From the NCBI GenBank assembly GCA_027484385.1, contig JAIXTB010000307.1:1-34495 (forward strand): a stretch of DNA of 34,495 nt, in the 5' to 3' direction. The notes under the pieces were generated by a model. The model was not told the origin of the DNA. It saw nothing but the letters and a program-made list of their open reading frames with translations, and made no database searches. The stretch is from Neisseriaceae bacterium. Lineage in GTDB: Bacteria; Pseudomonadota; Gammaproteobacteria; Burkholderiales; Chromobacteriaceae. A program made the translations under genes and the position numbers. Numbering within the stretch: position 1 is the first letter of the stretch; each line of letters begins with the position of its first letter. Positions 1 to 7,885 of this stretch are shown here, one piece after another.

Positions 1-1
1 C

Positions 2-532
2 GACAAGAAAGCGCTGTTCGGCGGCTTTTTCCTCATCGGCCTCAGCGGCTTCGGCGGCGTGCTGCCGCAGGCGCAGCACCAGCTGGTACAACGCCGGCGC
101 TGGCTGAACGACGCCGAGTTTGCCGAGCTGCTGGCGCTGGGCCAGGTACTGCCCGGCCCCAATATCGTCAATATGGCGGTGGCCATCGGCAGCCGCTTTC
201 ACGGCGTGGCCGGCGCACTGCTGGCGGTGGCCGGCTTGCTGCTGGCGCCGCTGGTGCTCATCCTGCTGCTGGCGACGCTGTACCAGCATTATCAGCAGGC
301 CAGCTGGCTACAGCAGCTGCTGGCCGGGCTGGCACCGGCCGGCATCGGCTTGTTGCTGGGCATGGTGCTGAAGCTGGCGTCACGGCTGCCCCGCCGCCGG
401 CTGCCGTGGCTATTGGCCCTGCTCACCTTTATTGCCGTAGCAGGCGTGCACCTGCCGCTGTGGCTCGTGCTGCTGGTGCTGGCACCGCTGGGCATAGGCC
501 TGGCATGGCACTACCCACAAGGAGGGCTGTGA
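2..532 (+). CDS. chrA: Chromate transporter family protein, N-terminal half subunit (5' partial)
   Basis: This frame is open from the left edge, so the start lies outside the window. The visible protein begins DKKALFGGFFLIGLSGFGG and carries the family hallmarks: a glycine-rich first helix, a basic VQRRRW segment followed by the FAELLALGQVLPGPN motif, and several hydrophobic helices. Full-length ChrA proteins have two homologous halves. Here each half is a separate gene, as in short-chain ChrA pairs, and the partner starts 1 nt after this stop. The pair should form an inner-membrane exporter of chromate or a related oxyanion. Family membership is clear; the chromate substrate is inferred from the family name only. 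Confidence 0.87.
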   Translation, partial: DKKALFGGFFLIGLSGFGGVLPQAQHQLVQRRRWLNDAEFAELLALGQVLPGPNIVNMAVAIGSRFHGVAGALLAVAGLLLAPLVLILLLATLYQHYQQASWLQQLLAGLAPAGIGLLLGMVLKLASRLPRRRLPWLLALLTFIAVAGVHLPLWLVLLVLAPLGIGLAWHYPQGGL

Positions 533-533
533 C

Positions 534-1049
534 ATGCTGCTGTTTCTGTTTCTGATGTTTGTACAGTTTTCCCTGCTGGCGGTGGGCGGCGCCAACGCCA
601 TCGTGCCGGAGCTGCACCGTGTGGTAGTCACCGAGCTGCACTGGATGAGCGGCCAGGAGTTTGCCGCGCTGTTTGCGCTGGCTCAGGCTGCGCCGGGGCC
701 GAATGTACTAATAGTGAGCCTGGTAGGCTGGAAGGTAGCGGGCGTGCCCGGCGCCATTGTCAGCCTGATCGGCATCTGCCTGCCGTCGTCGCTGCTCAGC
801 TTCTGGGTGGCGCGCTGGTGGCAGCAGGCGCGCGGCAGCCAGCTGACTACCACCATCAACAAAGGGCTGGCGCCGCTGACCGTGGGGCTCATTGCGGCAG
901 GTGTGGCCATGATGGCCGCCAGCCATCCGCCAACCCTGGCTGGCGGCCTGCTGCTGGCTAGCTGCGCACTATTGAGCTGGCGCACACGGCTGAACCCGCT
1001 GTGGCTGCTGGCAGCAGGCGCTGCCGCCGGGCTGGGCGGGCTAGTGTAA
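534..1049 (+). CDS. chrA: Chromate transporter family protein, C-terminal half subunit
   Basis: This 171-residue membrane protein is the second half of a split ChrA pair. It has the family features: FSLLAVGGANAIVPELHR near the N terminus, the FAALFALAQAAPGPN motif near residues 41-55 and a GICLPSSLLSF helix. The start ATG follows the upstream stop after 1 nt, so the two halves are very probably translationally coupled and form a heterodimer. A GC-rich hairpin lies 14 nt after the stop, at 1064-1081. No dedicated chrB-type regulator is visible in the window, but upstream sequence is missing. Confidence 0.88.
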   Translation: MLLFLFLMFVQFSLLAVGGANAIVPELHRVVVTELHWMSGQEFAALFALAQAAPGPNVLIVSLVGWKVAGVPGAIVSLIGICLPSSLLSFWVARWWQQARGSQLTTTINKGLAPLTVGLIAAGVAMMAASHPPTLAGGLLLASCALLSWRTRLNPLWLLAAGAAAGLGGLV

Positions 1050-1063
1050 GCCAGCTACCGATA

Positions 1064-1081
1064 GCCCGCCTGAAGGCGGGC
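1064..1081 (+). terminator. Possible hairpin after the chromate transporter pair
   Basis: GCCCGCC (1064-1070) and GGCGGGC (1075-1081) pair perfectly around a TGAA loop. No T-run follows, so this is at best a weak or Rho-assisted terminator. Confidence 0.4.
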
Positions 1082-1106
1082 AACAACGCCACATTGCGAT
1101 AAAACT

Positions 1107-1115
1107 TGCTATAGA
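1107..1115 (+). promoter_or_regulatory. Candidate extended -10 promoter of the endonuclease gene
   Basis: TGC followed by TATAGA makes an extended -10 element 32 nt before the ATG at 1148, after the preceding hairpin. No good -35 at standard spacing was seen, as expected for an extended -10 promoter. Confidence 0.4.
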
Positions 1116-1147
1116 ATTGCCGGCCTTTTCCCGCTGTTGTTGCTTGC

Positions 1148-1927
1148 ATGAAAAAGCCGCTTGTCCTGCTACCCCTGCTTGTTGCCCTGCTTTACGCTGC
1201 TGTCGAACACTACCAGGCCCCGGCCACCCCTGCTGCGGCCAACCCTGGCCCAGGCGGGCCGCAAGTAGCCACCCGTTTTGCCGACTGCCCGCAGCTGTTC
1301 TACCGCAACACCCCGCCAGCCATCCCCGCCGCACAGCAGCACGCCAGCACGCGCGAGCTGTGCTTCGACGATTTTGCCATTCTGTACGACGGCGACCGGC
1401 GCACCCCTGTATTTGCCGCCGAAAAACTGTCTGCCCGCAGCCTGGCCGACGCCGACGAAAAGCGCACCGACCGTTTCTACGAAGAAGCCCGCCTGCGCAG
1501 TAGCGAGCGCGCCACGCTGGCCGACTACCGCGGCAGCGGCTATGACCGTGGCCACATGGCCGCCGCCGCACAGCGCACCACGCCCGAGGCCATGGCGCAA
1601 AGCTTTAGCCTGGCCAATATGGTGCCGCAAGTGCCGGAAAATAACCGTGGCGTATGGGCCCGCGCGGTAGAGGCCGCCACGCGCAAATACGTGCAGCGCG
1701 CCAGCGGCGATGTGTACGTGTTTACCGGCCCCTATTTCGACATGCAGCAAACCCCGCGCTACGCGGGCAAGGTGCGCGTGCCCGACGCCTTGTACAAGCT
1801 GGTGTACGACCCCACCACCGGCAAGTCCTGGGTGTACTGGACGGCCAATGCCGACGTGGCCAAGCCGCAGATGCTCACCTACGCCGAGCTGCAAAGCCGC
1901 ACCGGCATAAGCTTTCTGCCGCAGTAA
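1148..1927 (+). CDS. Exported DNA/RNA non-specific endonuclease (NUC1 family)
   Basis: The 259-residue protein has a hydrophobic N-terminal segment (about residues 4-19, after MKK), so it is probably secreted or membrane-anchored on the periplasmic side. The catalytic DRGH motif is at residues 133-136, with His136 as the expected general base. It is followed by the SLANMVPQ...NNRGVW region that supplies the metal-binding Asn in the beta-beta-alpha-metal fold. The family cuts DNA and RNA without sequence specificity in a Mg-dependent way. Two cysteines (about 47 and 72) could form a disulfide. The gene stands alone. It could serve nucleic-acid scavenging, and it is worth comparing with competence given the uptake-like motif at 1950, 23 nt after the stop. 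Family assignment is firm; the role is not. Confidence 0.9.
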   Translation: MKKPLVLLPLLVALLYAAVEHYQAPATPAAANPGPGGPQVATRFADCPQLFYRNTPPAIPAAQQHASTRELCFDDFAILYDGDRRTPVFAAEKLSARSLADADEKRTDRFYEEARLRSSERATLADYRGSGYDRGHMAAAAQRTTPEAMAQSFSLANMVPQVPENNRGVWARAVEAATRKYVQRASGDVYVFTGPYFDMQQTPRYAGKVRVPDALYKLVYDPTTGKSWVYWTANADVAKPQMLTYAELQSRTGISFLPQ

Positions 1928-2050
1928 GCACCACACAGCCAGCGGGCAAGGTTGGCCGCATTGGCACTTTTGTTCATGCTTTGTGTTGGACAAAATCCGG
2001 GCGCATTACTATGATCAGGGCAGTAATGAACCCTGCCCTGGCCCGCCATC

Positions 2051-2512
2051 ATGACCTCCGATACTGCCCCCGCACCTCTGCCCGCCCCGGCCGCCTGGCT
2101 GGGCTACGGTGGTGCCTTGCCCTTTATTACCCTGGCTGCCTTGTGCTGGCTAGCCGCTAGCCACGCCGGCTTCTGGTTCGGCCTGCTGCTGGCCTACGGT
2201 GCCGTGATTTTGTCGTTTGTCGGCGCGCTGCACTGGGGCTTTGCCATGACGCTGCCGGGGCTGGACACCGCACGCCGCAGCCGCATGATGGCCTGGAGCG
2301 TGGTACCAGCGCTGCTGGCCTGGCCTGCGGTGCTGCTACCGGCCGCCCCCGGCGTAGCCACCCTGCTGCTGGGCTATCTGCTGCATTACCTGCAAGACCA
2401 GCGCCTGTGCCGCCATGCCGACCTGCCCAGCTGGTACCTGCCGCTGCGCCGCCACCTTAGCCTGGCCGCCGGCACAAGTCTGCTGGCCGGCATGCTGGCA
2501 CTGCAGGGCTAA
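2051..2512 (+). CDS. DUF3429 family membrane protein
   Basis: This 153-residue protein has four to five predicted membrane helices and the DUF3429 signature: YGAVILSFVGALHWGFAM near residues 54-71 and a YLLHYLQDQRLCR segment near 115-127. The family has no established biochemical role. It is the first gene of a tight three-gene unit, with 3 nt to the next gene, whose last member is an ABC1/UbiB-type kinase-like protein. A link to membrane lipid or quinone metabolism is therefore conceivable but only inferred. Confidence 0.75.
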   Translation: MTSDTAPAPLPAPAAWLGYGGALPFITLAALCWLAASHAGFWFGLLLAYGAVILSFVGALHWGFAMTLPGLDTARRSRMMAWSVVPALLAWPAVLLPAAPGVATLLLGYLLHYLQDQRLCRHADLPSWYLPLRRHLSLAAGTSLLAGMLALQG

Positions 2513-2515
2513 GCC

Positions 2516-2878
2516 ATGAGCCGCTACTTCAACAAACTGGCCGGTTTCCAGCGCAGCCCCGCCGGGCTGGAAAGCCGCCTGCTGGCGCTGGCGCCGCGCT
2601 GCCTGGTTTACGGCACGCTGCTGCTGGGTAGCCCTATCTGCCTGTGGCGGCTGCAGGTCTGGTTGTGGCCCGGCAGCTTTAGCGCACAACAGGCGAGCAT
2701 GGTGGATATTCTGGCCATCAGCTGGCTGATTCTGCTGTGGACGGTGGTGTTTACCGTGGCGCTGGGCGCGTGGATCGTGCGCATCATGAAAGGCCCAGCC
2801 TACGTGGCCGATGCCTACCCGCTGGCCGACCACCCGCGCCCCGGCAGCCAACCCGCCCTGCCGCCACACCATGACTGA
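2516..2878 (+). CDS. Hypothetical two-helix membrane protein
   Basis: I do not recognise a named family. The 120-residue protein has a basic, amphipathic N terminus (FNKLAGFQRSPAGLESR), a hydrophobic helix near residues 29-51, a second near residues 64-88, and a C-terminal tail with KGPAYVADAYPLADHPRP. That tail is soluble and proline-rich. The gene starts 3 nt after the DUF3429 stop and its last 8 nt overlap the start of the ABC1 kinase-like gene, so the three are probably co-translated. Base composition matches the neighbours. Confidence 0.7.
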   Translation: MSRYFNKLAGFQRSPAGLESRLLALAPRCLVYGTLLLGSPICLWRLQVWLWPGSFSAQQASMVDILAISWLILLWTVVFTVALGAWIVRIMKGPAYVADAYPLADHPRPGSQPALPPHHD

Positions 2879-4208
2879 CAACACCAAATCCCGCGCCGTA
2901 CCCGTGGGCCGCCTGTCGCGGCTGGCGCGCCTGGGCACCCTGGCTAGCGGCATTGCCGGTGGCATGGTGGCCGAAGGCGCACGCCGGCTCGCCAGCGGCC
3001 AACGCCCGCAATGGCAAGACCTGCTGCTGACCCCGGCCAACGCCACCCGCTTTGCCCACCAGCTGTCGCAGATGCGCGGCGCCGCCATGAAAATGGGACA
3101 GCTGCTGTCGATGGACGCCGGCGACCTGCTGCCGCCTACCCTGCGCGACATCCTGGCCACGCTGCGCGAAGACGCACACACCATGCCGCTCAGCCAACTG
3201 GCGGACGTACTGGAGCAGGAATGGGGTGAAGACTGGCAAACACGTTTCAAACGCTTTTCTTTTCAGCCGGTGGCGGCGGCGTCTATCGGCCAGGTGCACC
3301 GTGCCGAGCTGGCCAGCGGCCAGACGCTAGCGATCAAGGTGCAGTATCCCGGCGTGGCACGCAGCATTGACAGCGATGTAGACAATGTCGCCAGCCTGCT
3401 GCGCCTGAGCGGCCTGCTGCCGCCGGGCTTCGAGCTGGCCACGCTGCTGGCCGAAGCCAAGCGCCAGCTGCACCAGGAAGCCGACTACCAGCAGGAAGCG
3501 GCCAACCTGCAGCACTACCGCCAGCTGCTGGCCGGCCACGCCGACCTGCTGCTGCCGCAAGCCGTGCCCGAGCTGTGCACGCCGCGCATCCTGGCCATGG
3601 ACTTTATCGACAGCGTGCCCATTACCACGCTGCAGCAGGCGCCGCAGGCCGAGCGCGACCGCGTAGCCACCCTGCTGTTCGATTTATTGCTGCGCGAAAT
3701 CTTCGACTTTGCCTGCCTGCAAAGCGACCCGAACTTTGCCAACTACCGCTACCAGCCAGATAGCGGCCGGCTGGTGCTGCTGGACTTTGGCGCCACGCGC
3801 CGGCTGGCGGCCGACACCGTGCAGCACTACCGCCGCCTGCTGTTGGCCGCACAGCAGCAAGACCGGCAGGCGCTGGGCGAGGCGGCTACCGCGCTGGGCT
3901 ATTTCCCGCAGCAGGTCTCGGCGCGGCATTACGATGAAGTGATGGCTATCTTTCTGCTGGCGTGCGAGCCGCTACGCCACGCCGGCGCCTACGACTTTGG
4001 CAACAGTACGCTGGCCGCGCGCATGCGCGATGCCGGCTGGGCCATGCGCCACGAGCGCGACGCCTGGCACACCCCGCCGGTGGATGCACTGTTCCTGCAC
4101 CGCAAGGTAGCCGGGCTATCCCTGTTGGCCGCGCGCCTGCAGGGACGGGTGGACATCGCGAGCCTGTTTGCCCGCTACCACAGCAGTCCGGCGGCGATCA
4201 CGTCATAG
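2871..4208 (+). CDS. ABC1/UbiB family atypical kinase-like protein
   Basis: I chose the ATG at 2871 (445 residues, MTDNTKSRAVPVG) because the upstream in-frame extension only reads the previous gene out of frame; the start overlaps that gene's end by 8 nt. The protein shows the UbiB/ADCK order of motifs: KMGQ at residues 74-77, VAAASIGQVHRA in place of a glycine-rich loop, the ATP-site Lys in LAIKVQYPGV, the LHQEADYQQEAANL helix, QSDPNFANY and the metal-binding DFGA. Relatives such as UbiB and COQ8 support ubiquinone synthesis through ATPase activity. This copy is not in a ubi operon and lacks the two C-terminal membrane helices typical of UbiB, so it is a paralogous family member of unknown target. 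Confidence 0.85.
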   Translation: MTDNTKSRAVPVGRLSRLARLGTLASGIAGGMVAEGARRLASGQRPQWQDLLLTPANATRFAHQLSQMRGAAMKMGQLLSMDAGDLLPPTLRDILATLREDAHTMPLSQLADVLEQEWGEDWQTRFKRFSFQPVAAASIGQVHRAELASGQTLAIKVQYPGVARSIDSDVDNVASLLRLSGLLPPGFELATLLAEAKRQLHQEADYQQEAANLQHYRQLLAGHADLLLPQAVPELCTPRILAMDFIDSVPITTLQQAPQAERDRVATLLFDLLLREIFDFACLQSDPNFANYRYQPDSGRLVLLDFGATRRLAADTVQHYRRLLLAAQQQDRQALGEAATALGYFPQQVSARHYDEVMAIFLLACEPLRHAGAYDFGNSTLAARMRDAGWAMRHERDAWHTPPVDALFLHRKVAGLSLLAARLQGRVDIASLFARYHSSPAAITS

Positions 4209-5597
4209 TTTGCGCAGGTATTTGAAGCGGATATCGATAAACTTCTGCCGCCAGCTGCGCAGGTCTTCCAGGCTCATGTGGTAGGGCTTGATGACACAGC
4301 CGTCCTGGTGGGCACGTACGGGCACCTGCCACAAGTTGTCGATATCCAGTCCACCAATGAATAAATTGTCACGCACGCTTTGCTCGAATACGGGGGTGCC
4401 GGGGAAGGGTATCAGGGTGCCTACCCAGTTACGGTCCAGCTGCAGGTCGTCGATCATGTCCATGGTTTCCTGCAAGGTTTCATTGGTGTCCTCAGGGAAA
4501 CCCATGATCCAGTTGCCGGCCAGGCTGACTCGGTGCTTTTTCAGGTCTTCTACCACTTTGTAGATGGTGTCGCGTTTCAGGCCCTTCTTGATCACGGTGT
4601 TGCGGATATAGTCCGAGCCATGCTCTGGCGCCAACAGTGCCGAAGTCATGCCCGCCGCCACCATGGCGTCGATCACATCGGTACGCAGGCTGTTCATGCC
4701 CAACCCACCGGCGGTAGTGAACTGGATATCCAGGCCGCGGCGCAGAATCTCGTTGCAGATACCCAGGATGTGCTTGTTGTCTACCGTGAGGTTGTCGTCC
4801 ATGAAGGTAAAGAAACGTTGGCCGCGCTCGGTGGCCAAGTACTCCAGCTCGTCGACAAATTTTTCCGGTGTGCGCCGCCGCAGCTTGCGCCCCTGCACCA
4901 AGTACATATCACAGAAGGTGCATTTAAACGGGCAACCGCGCTCGGAAATCACCGGCACCACATTTTTGATAACGTGGTTCTTGAAGTTGGAGTAATGGCC
5001 CAGGTCCATTTCGAACTCGGTAAAGTCCACCATATCCCAAGCCTGCATCGGCAGCTCTTCGTAATCGATCCACTCGCGATCGCGGTTGATACGCACTTTG
5101 CCTTGCTCATCGCGGAAGGCAAACGACTTGATATCGTTCAGGTTGCCCAGCTCGCCGCTGGCAATGCGGTCGGCCATAGCCACCATCTGCGGCTCGCCTT
5201 CGCCCAAGGCGATGTAGTCGAACTCCGGGCAGTTGATGAGGATTTCCTGCGGGTAGGTAGTGGCGTGAATGCCGCCGGTCATAATCTTGAGCCCCGGCGC
5301 TACCGCCTTGATCTCGCGCGCATAGTGCCAAGCGGTTTTCATGAAACCGGAAAACAGAAAGGAAATGGCCACCAGGCCAGGCTGCTCGGTACGGATGGCG
5401 TGCGTGATTTTGTCCAGGCAATACTGGTTGGGCTCGGCCTGCTCGTGCACACGCCGGTTGTTCAGGTCTAGCAATACCGGTGTGTGGCCGGCCTTGCGCA
5501 GCACCGCTGCCAGCGACAGCAAAGCCGCAGAAGGCAGGAAATCTGTGCGGTTGGGCTGGGGCTCATCCAGATAGGGGGCAATCAGCAGTACTTTCAC
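4203..5597 (-). CDS. Cobalamin-binding radical SAM protein (B12-rSAM), function unknown
   Basis: The 464-residue protein has an N-terminal Rossmann-type B12-binding domain (about residues 1-160; MKVLLIAPYL, then KIMTGGIHAT) and a radical SAM domain with CPFKCTFC, cysteines at 222, 226 and 229. It ends with the usual WIMGFPEDTNETL and IPFPGTPVFEQ segments of class B enzymes such as HpnJ, BchE and MTase-like B12-rSAM proteins. Such enzymes make methylations, ring closures or rearrangements on lipids, cofactors or antibiotics. No substrate can be named: the gene stands alone, its stop overlaps the convergent kinase-like gene by 6 nt, and it is preceded by an AT-rich stretch (5598-5760). The coding sequence looks less GC-rich than its neighbours, which may hint at transfer. 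Confidence 0.85.
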   Translation of the reverse strand: MKVLLIAPYLDEPQPNRTDFLPSAALLSLAAVLRKAGHTPVLLDLNNRRVHEQAEPNQYCLDKITHAIRTEQPGLVAISFLFSGFMKTAWHYAREIKAVAPGLKIMTGGIHATTYPQEILINCPEFDYIALGEGEPQMVAMADRIASGELGNLNDIKSFAFRDEQGKVRINRDREWIDYEELPMQAWDMVDFTEFEMDLGHYSNFKNHVIKNVVPVISERGCPFKCTFCDMYLVQGRKLRRRTPEKFVDELEYLATERGQRFFTFMDDNLTVDNKHILGICNEILRRGLDIQFTTAGGLGMNSLRTDVIDAMVAAGMTSALLAPEHGSDYIRNTVIKKGLKRDTIYKVVEDLKKHRVSLAGNWIMGFPEDTNETLQETMDMIDDLQLDRNWVGTLIPFPGTPVFEQSVRDNLFIGGLDIDNLWQVPVRAHQDGCVIKPYHMSLEDLRSWRQKFIDIRFKYLRKL

Positions 5598-5658
5598 CTT
5601 GGCATTCTCCGTGTGTCTTTTATCGTGTTGTGCAACAGGCTTTCAGCTATAGCCCTTC

Positions 5659-5683
5659 TTGTGGTGGGTGTATAAAACCACAA
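5659..5683 (-). promoter_or_regulatory. Inverted repeat in the upstream region of the B12-rSAM gene
   Basis: TTGTGGT (5659-5665) and ACCACAA (5677-5683) are perfect inverted arms about 60 nt upstream of the radical SAM start, in a notably AT-rich 160-nt stretch. It could be a regulator site or part of the promoter. No factor can be assigned. Confidence 0.3.
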
Positions 5684-5752
5684 CATGGTCACGGTTTAAA
5701 GCAATAACTAAAAAATGCACACAGATAAAACGCAGGAAAACACACAAGAACC

Positions 5753-5797
5753 ATAAAACAGCGCGCAGGCCGCAGGCCTAAGCGGGCAAGCCTGCGC
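5753..5797 (-). terminator. Candidate terminator of the mod/UPF0303 transcript
   Basis: On the minus strand, arms at 5790-5797 and 5763-5770 (GCGCAGGC/GCCTGCGC) pair after the UPF0303 stop and are followed by a TGTTTTATGG tail. The loop is long (19 nt) and can pair internally. Confidence 0.5.
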
Positions 5798-5800
5798 CGT

Positions 5801-6292
5801 TTACACAGGCAACCGAGGCACGTCGGCCAGGCCGTACTGGCGGGCTAGTGCCTCAACCACCAGCTCGTGGTCGGCGCGCTGCGCCAGGCCAGACACCCCT
5901 ACCGAACCGATGCACCCTACGCCAGCCACGCGCAGCGGGAAGCTGCCACCATGGCTGGCGTAATCGCGCTCTGGCAGCGCGCTGCGCTCGGCCAGGGTTT
6001 TGCCTTTTAGCTGGCAGGCCAGCCCCACCGCGTAGGAGCTTTGCTGGAAATGCTGCACCACATTGTGTTTGCGCCGCAGCCAGTCGTCGTTGGCGGGCGT
6101 GGCGCCGGGCAACATGCTGAAAAACAGGCGCTGCTGGTTTACCGTAATGGCAATGGCCACCGGGGCTTGCTGCGCCAGCGCCAAGGCCCGCAGCGCCGAG
6201 CCCAGCTGCCAGGCGTCGTTTTCATCGAAATGCGGCAGTACCAGCATGGCTTCCTGGCGGGCGACCAGCGCCAATTCGTCTTGTAGCAACAT
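5801..6292 (-). CDS. UPF0303 family protein (heme-degrading/HbpS-like fold)
   Basis: The ATG at 6292 was chosen because it is preceded by AAGGA at good spacing and gives 163 residues, the usual family size; an upstream ATG would add 14 unconserved residues. Family landmarks are FDENDAWQLGSAL, FFSMLPGATPANDDWLRRKHNVV, QSSYAVG and DYASHGGSFPLRV, followed by GSVGVSGL and DHELVVEAL. The fold belongs to the DUF336/HbpS-like group, but no activity is established for UPF0303. It lies 81 nt downstream of modE on the same strand and may be transcribed with the molybdate genes; a functional link is only suggested by position. Confidence 0.82.
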   Translation of the reverse strand: MLLQDELALVARQEAMLVLPHFDENDAWQLGSALRALALAQQAPVAIAITVNQQRLFFSMLPGATPANDDWLRRKHNVVQHFQQSSYAVGLACQLKGKTLAERSALPERDYASHGGSFPLRVAGVGCIGSVGVSGLAQRADHELVVEALARQYGLADVPRLPV

Positions 6293-6373
6293 GGGGTGTC
6301 CTTGAAAGCAGTGTGAGCCAGTATGTGGCAGCACGTGGTCAGGGGCATGGCGGCCGGGCAGCGACGGTAGCGC

Positions 6374-7180
6374 TCAGGCCGGTACCGCCAGTATCACGCT
6401 GGATGCCTTGAACAGGGCACTGGCCGGCTGCCCCACCGCCAGCGCCAGCGTATCGCAGCTATCGTTCGTCACTACGGCGGCTACGCTGACACCGCCGGGC
6501 AGTGCCACCACCACCTCGGTATTCACCGCCCCCGGCTGGATGCGCGCTATCTCGCCGTGCAGCTGGTTGCGCGCCGAAAAGCGCGCGCTGCCGGCGTCGC
6601 TTACCAGCATGATGGACGACGCTTTCACCAGCGCCAGTGCCTGCGCACCCGGCTGCAAACCCAGGCCCAGCACGCTGTCGTGGGTCACCGTCGCCACGAT
6701 GCGCTGGCCGGCAGGGGTCAGCAGGGTCACTTCGTCGTTCACGGCGCCTGGTTTGACCGCCTCGACGGTACCGGCAAACTGGTTGCGGGCGCTGGTGCGC
6801 ATGGCCATCTTCCTTATCAGTACATAGTCGTCGGCCAGCGCGGGGGCCTGGCTGGCGAGGCTGTGGACAAAGCGCTGGTGCTCGGCCTGCAGGGTATGAA
6901 AGTTGTGCAAAAGCTGCTCGCCACGCGCGGTAAGCTGCGTGCCACCACCGCCCTTGCCACCGGCCAGCCGCGCCACCAGCGGCTCGCCAGCCAGGTTATT
7001 CATGGTGTCGATGGCGTCCCAGGCGGCTTTGTAGCTCATGCCTGCTGCCTTGGCTGCCCCGGTAATGGACCCGCAGGCAGCAATGTGCGCCAAGAGGGCC
7101 ATGCGGTCGGCGCCGCCCAGTGGCTGGCCGTCTATGGTCATCCACAGGCTGCCCTGCAGCTGGATGGTTTTATCTGTCAT
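6374..7180 (-). CDS. modE: Molybdate-responsive transcriptional regulator ModE
   Basis: The 268-residue protein has an N-terminal winged helix-turn-helix (about residues 15-110, with LLAHIAACGSITGAAKAAGMSYKAAWDAIDTMN) and two C-terminal TOBE/Mop domains. The repeated TSARNQFAGTVEAVKPGAVNDEV and FSARNQLHGEIARIQPGAVNTEV segments bind molybdate or tungstate. ModE with molybdate represses the mod operon. A perfect ModE-type operator lies at 9353-9376, upstream of modA. The start at 7180 overlaps the modC end by 11 nt, so modE is the last gene of its own target operon and should autoregulate. The longer in-frame extension upstream merely reads modC out of frame. Confidence 0.95.
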   Translation of the reverse strand: MTDKTIQLQGSLWMTIDGQPLGGADRMALLAHIAACGSITGAAKAAGMSYKAAWDAIDTMNNLAGEPLVARLAGGKGGGGTQLTARGEQLLHNFHTLQAEHQRFVHSLASQAPALADDYVLIRKMAMRTSARNQFAGTVEAVKPGAVNDEVTLLTPAGQRIVATVTHDSVLGLGLQPGAQALALVKASSIMLVSDAGSARFSARNQLHGEIARIQPGAVNTEVVVALPGGVSVAAVVTNDSCDTLALAVGQPASALFKASSVILAVPA

Positions 7181-7877
7181 GGCGGGACGTTGCCTCGGTA
7201 AAGGTGGCCAGGTTGGCCGCATGGGCCTGGCCGTCGCGCAGCTCGAATACCTGCTGGCCAAACAGGGACACGTCTTGTTCGTCGTGGGTAATCAGCAGCA
7301 GCGGTATCTGCACCTGTGCCAGCAGGGCCAGCAGCGCCTGGCGCATGTCGTGGCGCAGCGCCGGGTCCAGCGCCGCAAAGGGTTCGTCCAGCAGCAAAGC
7401 GCGCGGTTTGGCCACCAGCGCCCGCGCCAGGGCCACACGCTGGCGCTGGCCGCCGGACAGCTCGCCCGGCCGCTGCTGTGCCATGGCCGCCAGGCCAAAG
7501 CTATGCAGCCAGTGCTCTACTTCGTCGTGCTGTGCGCTGGTACGCGGGTTCAGCCAGCCGCGCACCAGGCCAAAGGCCACGTTTTGCCGCACGGTCAGGT
7601 GGGGAAACAGCGCGTAATCCTGAAACAGATAGCCCAGCTGCCGCGCCTGCGGCGTCAGGTTGACCCCGCCGGGCTGCGAAAACAGCAGCCGCCCGCCCAG
7701 GCGGATATGGCCGCTGTCTGGCGTCATCAGCCCGGCAATGGCCTTGAGGGTCAGGCTTTTGCCGGCACCGGACTGGCCAAACAGCACGGTGTGCTGGCTG
7801 GCCGATTGCAGCTGTACGTTCAGCTGAAAGCTGCGCTTGCCGGTATGCAGGGTTTTCTGGATGGCAATATCAAGCAT
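7170..7877 (-). CDS. modC: Molybdate ABC transporter ATP-binding protein ModC
   Basis: The 235-residue ATPase energises molybdate import at the inner membrane. Walker A is GQSGAGKS (about residues 34-41), the Q-loop LFQDYALFPHLTV, the signature LSGGQRQR, Walker B LLLDEPFAALD, and the switch His is in ITHDEQD. The start ATG at 7877 follows the modB stop by 8 nt. The protein ends right after the ATPase domain, so it lacks the C-terminal TOBE/Mop domain of the roughly 350-residue E. coli ModC; in this operon molybdate-binding Mop domains occur only in ModE. An exact copy of the genome's repeated motif lies within its 3' end (7211-7221). Confidence 0.93.
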   Translation of the reverse strand: MLDIAIQKTLHTGKRSFQLNVQLQSASQHTVLFGQSGAGKSLTLKAIAGLMTPDSGHIRLGGRLLFSQPGGVNLTPQARQLGYLFQDYALFPHLTVRQNVAFGLVRGWLNPRTSAQHDEVEHWLHSFGLAAMAQQRPGELSGGQRQRVALARALVAKPRALLLDEPFAALDPALRHDMRQALLALLAQVQIPLLLITHDEQDVSLFGQQVFELRDGQAHAANLATFTEATSRHDR

Positions 7878-7885
7878 GCGGCCCC

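Noticed and set aside
4380-5471. A 363-codon plus-strand frame
   Set aside because: It is the shadow of the B12-radical SAM gene on the other strand and has no recognisable domain.
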